Assembly (NCBI GenBank): GCA_022768185.1
Contig: JALEMS010000061.1
Location: forward strand, 1 to 63,644
Reading direction: 5' to 3'
Source: Clostridiales bacterium
Lineage (GTDB): Bacteria; Bacillota; Clostridia; Oscillospirales; Oscillospiraceae
DNA: 63,644 bases
In this document: in pieces, positions 32,772-40,286 of the stretch
Layout: each line of letters starts with the position of its first letter
Numbering within the stretch: position 1 is the first letter of the stretch
Program-made: the position numbers and the translations under genes
The notes under the pieces: generated by a model
What the model saw: the letters and a program-made list of their open reading frames with translations, nothing else
Database searches by the model: none
Told to the model about the DNA's origin: nothing

Positions 32772-34487
32772 ATGCTCAAACGCTTTCTGGCCTATTACCG
32801 GCCGCATAAAAAGCTCTTTGCTCTGGATATGTCGGCCTCGCTTCTCGTCTCGCTCCTTGGCGTGGCCTACCCCATTATCACGCGCGCCATGCTCAGCGAC
32901 TTCATCCCCAACCGGCAATACCGCCTGATTGTGACGGCGGGCGTGGGGCTGCTGGCGCTGTACGGCGTGCGCATGCTGCTCAATTACTTCATCCAGTATC
33001 AGGGCCATATGATGGGCGTGCAGATGCAGGCAAGAATGCGCAGCGACCTGTTCACACACCTGGAGAGACTGCCCTTCTCGTTTTACGACGGGCAGGAGAC
33101 CGGAAAGCTCATGGCGCGTATGACCAACGACCTGTTTGACATCAGCGAGCTGGCGCATCACGGGCCGGAAAACCTCATCATCTCGACGGTGACGGTGCTC
33201 ATTTCGTTTTTCTACCTGATGACGATCGACGTGTGGCTCTCGCTCATCATCTTCCTGTGCGTGCCGGTCCTGCTGCTGGTGGCGGCGGGCACGCGCATGC
33301 GCATGCGCCGCGCGTTTCAGAAAAGCCGGCAGGCCGTGGCGCAGATCAACGCCTCGCTGGAGAGCAGCATCTCCGGCATCCGCGTGACGCGCGCCTTCAC
33401 CAACGCCGAAAAGGAGCAGGAGAAATTCGAGGTGGGGAACGCGCAGTTCCGGGAGGCCAGCCGCGACGCCTACCGGGCCATGGGCCGGTTCCATGCCTCG
33501 ACCACCTTCATCACGGACATTTTCAACGTGGTGGTGCTGGTGGCGGGCGGACTGTTTCTCTACCGCGGGCGCATCACCTTTGCCGATTACTCGGCCTTCA
33601 TCGTGTCGATCAACCTGTTCCTCACGCCGGTGCAGACGCTCATCCGCTTCATGGAGCAGTTTCAAAACGGCGTGGCGGGCTTCGAGCGCTTTCTGGAGAT
33701 CCTCGACGAGCCGCCCGAGCGCGACAGCCCGGGGGCGCATCCCGTCGAGCGCCTGCGCGGCGAGATCGAGCTGGACGGCGTGTCCTGCAGCTATGACGGC
33801 GTGCACGAGGTGCTGCGGGATGTGAGCCTGCATATTCCGGCCGGACAGACCTTCGCGCTGGTCGGCCCGAGCGGCGGCGGAAAGACGACGCTGTGCCACC
33901 TCATCCCGCATTTTTACGACATCTGTGCCGGCTCGCTGCGCATCGACGGCGTCGACGTGCGCGAGATCACGCTGGAATCGCTGCGCCGCAACATCGGCAT
34001 CGTGCAGCAGGACGTCTACCTCTTCAACGCCAGCATCCGCGACAACATCCTCTACGGCCGTCTGGACGCCTCGGAGGAGGAGGTCGTCGAGGCGGCAAAG
34101 CGCGCCGGCATTCACGACTTCATCCTCTCGCTCGACGACGGGTACGACACCGTCATCGGCGAGCGCGGCGCGCGCCTGTCCGGCGGCCAGCGCCAGCGGC
34201 TGTGCATCGCGCGCGTTTTTCTGAAGGATCCGCCCATCCTCATCCTCGACGAGGCCACGAGCGCCCTGGACAACGCAACCGAGCGGATGATCCAGCAGTC
34301 GCTCGACGCGCTGTGCCACGGGCGGACGACGCTGGTGGTGGCGCACCGGCTCTCGACGGTGAAGAACGCCGACGAGATCGCCGTGCTCGACCACGGCCGT
34401 GTGCTCGAGCGCGGCACGCACGAGGCCCTGCTGGCGCAGGACGGTCTGTATGCCGGTCTGTACCGCGAGCAGTTCCGCACCGCATAA
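32772..34487 (+). CDS. ABC exporter half-transporter (fused TMD-NBD)
   Basis: A 571-residue protein with six membrane spans (about 15-300) and an ATPase domain (about 335-571). Walker A is GPSGGGKTT, signature RLSGGQRQR, Walker B ILILDEATSALD, H-loop VVAHRLST. It should form a dimer exporting lipids, peptides or drugs. ARMTNDLFDISE is the usual coupling region. No partner subunit is adjacent, which argues for a homodimer. The substrate is unknown. A GGAGGG lies 5-10 bases before the ATG. Confidence 0.93.
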   Translation: MLKRFLAYYRPHKKLFALDMSASLLVSLLGVAYPIITRAMLSDFIPNRQYRLIVTAGVGLLALYGVRMLLNYFIQYQGHMMGVQMQARMRSDLFTHLERLPFSFYDGQETGKLMARMTNDLFDISELAHHGPENLIISTVTVLISFFYLMTIDVWLSLIIFLCVPVLLLVAAGTRMRMRRAFQKSRQAVAQINASLESSISGIRVTRAFTNAEKEQEKFEVGNAQFREASRDAYRAMGRFHASTTFITDIFNVVVLVAGGLFLYRGRITFADYSAFIVSINLFLTPVQTLIRFMEQFQNGVAGFERFLEILDEPPERDSPGAHPVERLRGEIELDGVSCSYDGVHEVLRDVSLHIPAGQTFALVGPSGGGKTTLCHLIPHFYDICAGSLRIDGVDVREITLESLRRNIGIVQQDVYLFNASIRDNILYGRLDASEEEVVEAAKRAGIHDFILSLDDGYDTVIGERGARLSGGQRQRLCIARVFLKDPPILILDEATSALDNATERMIQQSLDALCHGRTTLVVAHRLSTVKNADEIAVLDHGRVLERGTHEALLAQDGLYAGLYREQFRTA

Positions 34488-34508
34488 GCGGTGAAATACC
34501 GAAAAGCG

Positions 34509-34544
34509 AACCGCCCTGCCGCATTGCGGCAGGGCGGTTTGTCA
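34509..34544. terminator. Terminator between the ABC gene and convergent DUF6198 gene
   Basis: AACCGCCCTGCCGC (34509-34522) pairs with GCGGCAGGGCGGTT (34526-34539) around ATT, followed by TTGTC. It can serve both converging transcripts. Confidence 0.7.
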
Positions 34545-34567
34545 AGAGATAGGAGGGAGGAGGAAAA

Positions 34568-35251
34568 TCAGCTGTTGGCCGGCTGGCCGCCGGAAACGGC
34601 GTTGCGGATGCTGCGGCGGGTGAGCAGCCGGCTGAAGAGGCGCACTGCGTGACCGGTGAGCAGCGCGGTGATGACGGTGCCCTCGCGCGTGCCGACGATG
34701 CGGCCGCGGAAGAAGACCAGCGAGAGCAGGATGGAAAGAACGACGCAGCTGACGTCAAAGCAGACCTTGACGGCGCCGAAGTTCTTCTTGGCTTTACCGG
34801 CGATGGTTTTGGCCAGCGCGTCGCCGGAATTCATGATGACGTCTGACAGGACCGACAGCGCCGTGCCGAAGCCGACGATGACGACGCCGGCCAGAACCAG
34901 AAGCAGCCGCACGCCATAGCGCTCGACCGGGATCGGCGTGACGCACCACATGCCGAAATCCAGAAACGCGCCGAACAGGAACGACACCGGCAGCTGCAGC
35001 AGCTGATACGGCTTGAATTCTTTTCTCAGCAGCACGATCTGTCCCACGATGAGCAGGCTGTTCCAGATGACCATCCACATCCCCAGGGTCAGCGACGTGA
35101 AGCGGAAGCTGAGCACATTGGGGACCGATGAGATCGGCGAGATGCCAAGCTCCGCGCGCTTCGTCAGCGCCACGCCGAGCGCTGTGATAAACAGGCCGGC
35201 AACGCATTCCGCGTAGCGGATGAGCTGCTGCCTGCGTGCATTTGGTTTCAT
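34568..35251 (-). CDS. DUF6198/YczE-like membrane protein (last gene of MarR operon)
   Basis: A 227-residue protein with five predicted membrane spans, starting MKPNARRQQLIRYAECVAGLFITALGVALTKRAELG. It shares the family pattern ELGISPISSVPNVLS, a mid-protein LLVLAGVVIVGFGTALSVLSDVI, and FFRGRIVGTREGTVITALLTG with the gene at 35696-36358. Its ATG overlaps the MarR stop as ATGA, so translation is coupled. Related proteins are annotated as YczE/YitT-like with no assigned function. Regulation by MarR suggests a stress or solute export role, which is only inferred. Confidence 0.85.
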   Translation of the reverse strand: MKPNARRQQLIRYAECVAGLFITALGVALTKRAELGISPISSVPNVLSFRFTSLTLGMWMVIWNSLLIVGQIVLLRKEFKPYQLLQLPVSFLFGAFLDFGMWCVTPIPVERYGVRLLLVLAGVVIVGFGTALSVLSDVIMNSGDALAKTIAGKAKKNFGAVKVCFDVSCVVLSILLSLVFFRGRIVGTREGTVITALLTGHAVRLFSRLLTRRSIRNAVSGGQPANS

Positions 35252-35673
35252 AGCAGCGCCTCCAGATTTTCATAGATACGCTGCTGGAAGCCGGCGATCT
35301 GCTCGCACTCCTGTGCGGAGAAGCCCTGCAGCGCGGCCTTCTCGATCTCGCCGAATACCTGCTCGACCCGCTTGACCTGCTCCCAGCCCAGGCTGGTGAG
35401 GAACACATTGACGCTGCGGCGGCTGGACTCGTTTGCGACACGGCGGAGCAGGCCCTTTTTCTCCATGCCGTCCAGCAGGCCCGACAGCGAGGCCGGCTCG
35501 ACGAAGCAGCCCTTTGCAATGTCCTTCTGTACGGCTCCGTCGTGATCCCTGAGGTAATCGAGCACCTTGGGCTGCCCGATGCTCAGGCCCGTGTCCTTCA
35601 GACCGGCAAACAGCTGCTTGTAGATCATCATGTGTACGGCGTACTGCAAATAATGAAAGGATTGTTTTTCCAC
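35248..35673 (-). CDS. MarR-family transcriptional regulator
   Basis: A 141-residue protein with a winged helix at about residues 30-95: LSIGQPKVLDYLRDHDGAVQKDIAKGCFVEPASLSGLLDGMEKKGLLRR, which matches the MarR DNA-binding core, then the wing with SSRRSVNVFLTSLG. MarR proteins repress their own operon and release DNA when a phenolic or oxidant ligand binds. It sits between two DUF6198 genes, overlapping the downstream one. A palindrome near the operon start is the likely operator. Confidence 0.92.
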   Translation of the reverse strand: MEKQSFHYLQYAVHMMIYKQLFAGLKDTGLSIGQPKVLDYLRDHDGAVQKDIAKGCFVEPASLSGLLDGMEKKGLLRRVANESSRRSVNVFLTSLGWEQVKRVEQVFGEIEKAALQGFSAQECEQIAGFQQRIYENLEALL

Positions 35674-35695
35674 GTGTTTCTCTCCTGCTTCCGTG

Positions 35696-36358
35696 TCAGT
35701 TCTGCTCCCGGCAGGCCTTGCCGAGCGGCGGCTCGTCCTCGAATCGGCTGCTGAAGAAATCGGCCGCCGGGCCGGTGAACAGCGCCGTCAGAATCGTGCC
35801 CTCCCGTGTGCCGACGATGGCGCTGCCGTAAAACAGCATCGACAGCAGCGCAGCCAGACAGATGCACCCGAGGGCGAAGAGCATCTGCATCTCATCCCGC
35901 TTTTTCCCCGTGCGCGCCGCCAGCGTCGTGACCAGCGCTTCGCCCGCAAACGGAGCCGGGACTGCCCGCCGTGCCAGCGCAATGCCGAAGCCGGAGATCA
36001 CAACGCCCGTCAGGCACAGCGCCAGCCGCGCGGCATAGCCCTCCGCCGGAAGCAGCGCGGCAAGAGATCCGCTGAGGTCAACGAACCAGCCGAGCAGCAC
36101 CGCACGCAGCAGCCGCACCAGCTGTGCCGCGCGCAGCCCGCCGCTCAGCGCGGCCTGCAGCGCGATCAGTACGGCGCCCCAGGCGATCACCCATGTGCCG
36201 AGCGACAGGGCCGGCAGCCGGGTAACCAGGACATTGGGCACCGAAAACACCGGCGGCAGGCCCAGGCCCGCACGCCCCGTCACCGCAATGCCCGCCGCTG
36301 TAAACAACAGTCCGAGCAGGCAGTGCAGATACCGTTTCACCGTTTTTCCTGTCTTCAT
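35696..36358 (-). CDS. DUF6198/YczE-like membrane protein (first gene of MarR operon)
   Basis: A 220-residue multi-span protein with LHCLLGLLFTAAGIAVTGRAGLG and SVPNVLV near the start and YGSAIVGTREGTILTALFTGPAADFF near the end, matching the gene at 34568-35251 in layout. It is more diverged and alanine/leucine-rich. The gene is 22 bases upstream of the MarR gene and transcribed with it. Function unknown. Two unequal paralogues flanking the regulator could form a heteromeric membrane complex. Confidence 0.8.
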   Translation of the reverse strand: MKTGKTVKRYLHCLLGLLFTAAGIAVTGRAGLGLPPVFSVPNVLVTRLPALSLGTWVIAWGAVLIALQAALSGGLRAAQLVRLLRAVLLGWFVDLSGSLAALLPAEGYAARLALCLTGVVISGFGIALARRAVPAPFAGEALVTTLAARTGKKRDEMQMLFALGCICLAALLSMLFYGSAIVGTREGTILTALFTGPAADFFSSRFEDEPPLGKACREQN

Positions 36359-36411
36359 CGTTTCCGCCTCCAGACGTCCGGATTTTACAGAAACCGGTGT
36401 GCCCCATAATT

Positions 36412-36425
36412 GTTAGCATCCTAAC
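36412..36425. promoter_or_regulatory. Operator-like palindrome of the MarR operon
   Basis: GTTAG and CTAAC are inverted around CATC at 36412-36425. The site begins about 14 bases after the -10 box, so a bound dimer would cover the transcription start region. It is the best candidate operator for the MarR protein encoded in the operon. Confidence 0.55.
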
Positions 36426-36438
36426 TGTTTGCATCATA

Positions 36439-36467
36439 AGTATACGCCGCCGCTTGCGTTCTGTCAA
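36439..36467 (-). promoter_or_regulatory. Consensus promoter of the DUF6198-MarR-DUF6198 operon
   Basis: Minus-strand TTGACA (36467-36462) and TATACT (36444-36439) are separated by exactly 17 bases. Confidence 0.85.
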
Positions 36468-36615
36468 GAGGTCTGCGAAAATTCTCCCCGGATGTTCGGC
36501 TCCGACAGAAAGAGACGACCGGGAAACGGCTGCGCATGCTGCGGCAGTTTTTTTCGCGATCCGGTATTCCGGGAACGGTTCGTTTTGCAGCAGGCGCGTT
36601 TTCTCAGCGCGCAGA

Positions 36616-38136
36616 TCACAGCAGAGTCACATCGATGTCCGGACGGGTCTGCCCGAGGAAGTCAGCCCGCCACACAACGCGCTCCGCCGGCTCAAAATGC
36701 AGCGACGAGCAGACGCACCGGGTCCCCGGCGCGGCATCATCCGGCAGCAGGAAGGCCGCGCCGGTCTGCGTCAAGGCCGCGCCGGCCTCGTGTCCGGCGG
36801 CGCAGCGGGGGCGGTCGGCGGGGGCGCAGTCCGTCAGCTGCAGACTGCCCCCGGGCAGCGGCGGCGTCAGCGTATAGGTCATCTGTACGCAGTGGGCCGG
36901 CAGCTCGCAGCCGGGCAGCGCCACGGCGGCCGAGCACAGAGTCCTGGCCGTATGCTCCAGCACGTGCAGGAGGAATACCTCGCCCGTAACCGGGTGGCGC
37001 AGGGAGAAATCGGCGGCGTTGCCGTCGGTGACGAGGCGCCCGGCGGGCAGGCGCTGCGGCTGCTGACAGAGCCTCAGGCGCAGCGTGCGCAGCTGCGGGC
37101 GGCGCGCCGTGGCCCAGGGGAAGCTGACGCGCCAGATCACCCAGCAGTCGCCCGGCTCCAGCCCGTACTGGGCGATGGCGGCGCGCGCAGCCGTGCCGTT
37201 GGATGCGGGGAACATCGGCAGCCAGCACGTGCTGCAGGCGTGCGACTGCGGCGCGGGACGGCCGTTGATTTCGGCCGTGCAGTCGACGCCCGGCTTCAGC
37301 GGATTTTCCGCCTCGGCCTGCAGCCGCCGGTCCTCCGTCCACGCCGCGCCGTCCTCCTCCGGCGTGAGGTCCCATTTTTCCGCAAAGGCGCGCACCGCCT
37401 CTGCCGGCACGCGGCGGCACACGTCGGCCACCAGACCCTTGCCGCAGGCATACACTGCCGGCACGCGCCATGTCTCGCCGGCCCAGTCGAAGGCGCAGCC
37501 GGTTTCGATCGTCTCGCCGGGCTTCGTGCGTCCCTTGCCGCCGGCAAAGCCGCCCTCGAAAAAGACCTCCCAGGGCGCGGCTGCAGCGGCCTCCGCCGCG
37601 AACGTCCCGGTGTCCGCCGGCTGTGCCGGACGTTCGGACGCCGGCTCCGGCTCAACGGGCGCGGGCGCGCCGGTCATGCGGATGCGGCGCAGGTCAAAGC
37701 CGGACTGCAGCGCCTGCAGATAGGCGAAGGGCGCGTCCATCGGCGTGAGCGAGAAGGCCGCGGCGATGGCGTCAAGCGCTGCCTGCGCGGCCCGGCCGGG
37801 GCGGTTTTCCTGCAGATAGGCTTCAAACTGTGCCGCGTCCCACTGCCACGCCTGCTCGAGCGCGTCGGCGCTGCCGCAGGCCAGCAGCAGGCGCAGCAGG
37901 TCGGAAAAGCTGCGCGCGATGGGGTGCACCTGCTCGCCCGGCGCGTTCATCGGGCTGACGGCGAACACCGTCTCGCCGAAGCCGCGCACAAAGCAGTAAT
38001 GTACGCCGTCAACGCTGGCTGCGCCGAGCATCCGCGCGCCCTTCGGCGTGCAGGAGTATGATACGCGGCCCGCTTCCGGCGCGATGCCGAGCGGGGCGAG
38101 AGAAAGGTTTCTTCGGGTGAGGCTTGTCTGATCCAT
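36616..38136 (-). CDS. Hypothetical protein, 506 residues
   Basis: I do not recognise a family with confidence. The N-terminal part (about 1-125) reads GVHYCFVRGFGETVFAVSPMN and HPIARSFSDLLRLLLACGS...ALEQAW, a pattern recalling SMI1/KNR4-like immunity or binding domains. A glutamate/alanine-proline linker follows (about 155-185). The C-terminal part (about 190-506) is beta-rich with scattered cysteines (CSTC, VCSSLHF). No signal peptide or membrane span is evident, so it is probably cytoplasmic. A GGAGG lies about 5 bases before the ATG. It stands between the MarR operon and the VanX-like gene on the same strand, separated from the latter by a terminator. Confidence 0.6.
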   Translation of the reverse strand: MDQTSLTRRNLSLAPLGIAPEAGRVSYSCTPKGARMLGAASVDGVHYCFVRGFGETVFAVSPMNAPGEQVHPIARSFSDLLRLLLACGSADALEQAWQWDAAQFEAYLQENRPGRAAQAALDAIAAAFSLTPMDAPFAYLQALQSGFDLRRIRMTGAPAPVEPEPASERPAQPADTGTFAAEAAAAAPWEVFFEGGFAGGKGRTKPGETIETGCAFDWAGETWRVPAVYACGKGLVADVCRRVPAEAVRAFAEKWDLTPEEDGAAWTEDRRLQAEAENPLKPGVDCTAEINGRPAPQSHACSTCWLPMFPASNGTAARAAIAQYGLEPGDCWVIWRVSFPWATARRPQLRTLRLRLCQQPQRLPAGRLVTDGNAADFSLRHPVTGEVFLLHVLEHTARTLCSAAVALPGCELPAHCVQMTYTLTPPLPGGSLQLTDCAPADRPRCAAGHEAGAALTQTGAAFLLPDDAAPGTRCVCSSLHFEPAERVVWRADFLGQTRPDIDVTLL

Positions 38137-38176
38137 GGGAGGCTCCTTTGATATGATATGATCGATCCGGTTGAAA

Positions 38177-38201
38177 ACGCCGGGCCTGAAAGGCCCGGCG
38201 T
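38177..38201 (-). terminator. Terminator after the VanX-like gene
   Basis: ACGCCGGGCCT (38177-38187) pairs perfectly with AGGCCCGGCGT (38191-38201). TTTTC follows on the minus strand. Confidence 0.75.
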
Positions 38202-38237
38202 ACAGCTTTTATACGGGGCGGAGGAAGGCCCGGCGCG

Positions 38238-40256
38238 TTACGGCCGTTCGGCATAGCCGGCGGCGTCGAAGGTGATGCGCTGCCCGTCAACGGTTTCGGT
38301 GCAGCTTCGCAGATCGCTGCCGTCCTGCGTGCGGTAGCGCCAGCCGCCTTCATCCATCATCCAGCCCTCGGCGGTGAGGCCGGGGTACAGGAAAATATTC
38401 AGCGACAGGCGGGAGCGCAGCTCGTTGTCCTGGAAATGCCACCATTCGCTGGTCAGACCGCCGAAGCCGGCGGCCTTCATATAGTCTGCCAGCCGGTTGG
38501 CGGCAGCGTTGTTTTCGTAGATGCTGGAATACCAGCTCAGATCGTGCATGTCTGTCTGCATGGCCAGCTCCTCGCCGGTGTCCAGCTCCTCGAGCGTGAG
38601 GTCGAGGGCGATGCCCATGTTGTGGCAGGAGCCGCGCGTGGCAAGAAAGTTGGCCAGCGTGAAGCGGTCGTTCGTCACCAGCGCGCGGTAGGTCAGCTGC
38701 TGGCCGTTGGCGACTGCGGGCAGGGTGACCGCCTCGCCCGAGACCGTTTGCTCCGGCAGCGGGTGGTCGACGATGCGCAGCGCCAGCGAATAGACGGACT
38801 TGGTGGCCATGTTGGGGCGGTAGGCGTCGTAGATCTTCAGGCGGTAGCCGTCGTCGCGCACGGCACGGGCGGCCTCCATCAGACGGTTGGCCACGGGGTA
38901 GAGCAGCGGGGCCAGCTGGCGCCCGTCTTCGAGCGCGACGCCCTCATAGCCGGCGACGACCGTGCCGGTCACGTCCGGAATGTCGTATCCGTGCACCGTA
39001 AAGTGCGAGGCGGTGCTGTTGGTGATGCAGTAGGCGCACAGGTCGCCGAGATAGTCCGGCAGGTTGATGAGACAGTAGTCGCTGTCGATGTAGCCGCGCT
39101 CGTGGTCGGTCTGCACGAGAAAATAGCCGTTCTCCTCGCCCAGCACGCACAGCTGCTTTGCCGCCGGAGCGGTGTCCAGCTCGTCGGCGCCCTCGCTGGG
39201 CCGGTCGAGCACGGGCAGGTCCTTCAGCGGCCAGACGGGGGCGTACAGGGGCGTCGCGTCCGTCAGAAAGCTGCACGTGCCGGGCGCGGCGGCCATCTCC
39301 TCCTCGGCGCGGCCGTCGCCGCCGAGCGCGGAGATGCGGAAGCGGCAGTCTGCGCAGGAGGGCAGCCGGCCCGTCTCATAGGTGAGGATCTCGCTGCCGT
39401 GCGGCAGCTCCGCCAGCACCGTCCAGACGCGGCGGTCGACGTCCCACTGCTCGAGCCGGTAGGATTCGCCCTTCGTCTCGTTCCAGCTGAGGGTGTAGCT
39501 GTTTTCGCCGGTGCGCCGGGCGGTAAGCGTCAGCTCCGTGCCCAGCAGGTTGTCCCGGCTGACGGTGACGCGCTCGGACAGCGTGCCGTACAGCGTCACG
39601 GCTCCGTCCCGGTGTACGGCGCGCACGGCCAGAACCGCCGGGCGCTCATAGTCCGGCAGCGGCAGGTCGCCGTCCTCGCCGAAGTTCAGCGTCCGGCGGG
39701 GTACGTCGGTGCTGCAAAGCGGGAGAAAGCGATCCGTTTCATAGTCGAGCAGGCACAGCTCATAGGTCGCGCCGTCGCGGTCGGAGGCGTCCCAGGAGAG
39801 CGCGGCGGTGCAGTCTGTATCGCGCACGCGGCAGGCGGGGTGCCCGGTGGGCATCGGCTCGGGCGTGACGGACACGCGCAGCGCGCCGGTTCCGGCGCGC
39901 GTGAGCGTGCGGCCGAGCACGCGGTACTGTCGCGTCGGGCGCACGGTGATGCGCACCGGCATCCCGTCCTCCACGCCGTCGAGCGGGCAGGAGGCGGTCT
40001 CCACGTCCCGGCGCAGCAGGCAGTCGCCCTGCTTGCCGCCGTCCTGTGCGTAAACCTCCACCCGGTAGCCGTCGGCTGCAGGGGCGCTGCTCCACGAGGC
40101 CGTGTACTGCCCGCCGCCGACGGACAGCACAGCCAGCTGCGCGTCCTCCGGCAGGGCGGAGCCTGCCTGCAGAAACGGCACGGCAAACAGCGCCGCAGCT
40201 GCCAGAACCAGTACGCATACAACGCACAGAAGAACGATACGGATCGGTTTTGTCAT
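38238..40256 (-). CDS. Secreted VanX-like M15 D,D-dipeptidase with N-terminal Fn3-like domains
   Basis: A 672-residue protein with one N-terminal signal anchor (about 7-30). Residues about 40-320 look like repeated fibronectin-type beta domains (YTASWSSAPAADGYRVEVY, SYTLSWNETKGESYRLEQW). An SH3-like stretch follows (LCVLGEENGYFLVQTDHERGYI). The C-terminal part is an M15D VanX-type peptidase: KIYDAYRP, the zinc site SCHNMGIALDLTL near 543 and SEWWHF near 603, all intact. VanX hydrolyses D-Ala-D-Ala; such secreted forms may trim peptidoglycan stem peptides. It is the last gene of the envelope run, 30 bases after the SLH-transglutaminase. Confidence 0.85.
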   Translation of the reverse strand: MTKPIRIVLLCVVCVLVLAAAALFAVPFLQAGSALPEDAQLAVLSVGGGQYTASWSSAPAADGYRVEVYAQDGGKQGDCLLRRDVETASCPLDGVEDGMPVRITVRPTRQYRVLGRTLTRAGTGALRVSVTPEPMPTGHPACRVRDTDCTAALSWDASDRDGATYELCLLDYETDRFLPLCSTDVPRRTLNFGEDGDLPLPDYERPAVLAVRAVHRDGAVTLYGTLSERVTVSRDNLLGTELTLTARRTGENSYTLSWNETKGESYRLEQWDVDRRVWTVLAELPHGSEILTYETGRLPSCADCRFRISALGGDGRAEEEMAAAPGTCSFLTDATPLYAPVWPLKDLPVLDRPSEGADELDTAPAAKQLCVLGEENGYFLVQTDHERGYIDSDYCLINLPDYLGDLCAYCITNSTASHFTVHGYDIPDVTGTVVAGYEGVALEDGRQLAPLLYPVANRLMEAARAVRDDGYRLKIYDAYRPNMATKSVYSLALRIVDHPLPEQTVSGEAVTLPAVANGQQLTYRALVTNDRFTLANFLATRGSCHNMGIALDLTLEELDTGEELAMQTDMHDLSWYSSIYENNAAANRLADYMKAAGFGGLTSEWWHFQDNELRSRLSLNIFLYPGLTAEGWMMDEGGWRYRTQDGSDLRSCTETVDGQRITFDAAGYAERP

Positions 40257-40286
40257 AATGGACCTCTTGCGGGAGCGTCTCCCGCG

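Noticed and set aside
29652-34421. A 1589-codon open frame on the minus strand across the rimM-trmD-rsmA-ABC genes
   Set aside because: It is antisense to several certain genes, has no domain-like sequence and arises from the high GC content, which makes stop codons rare.
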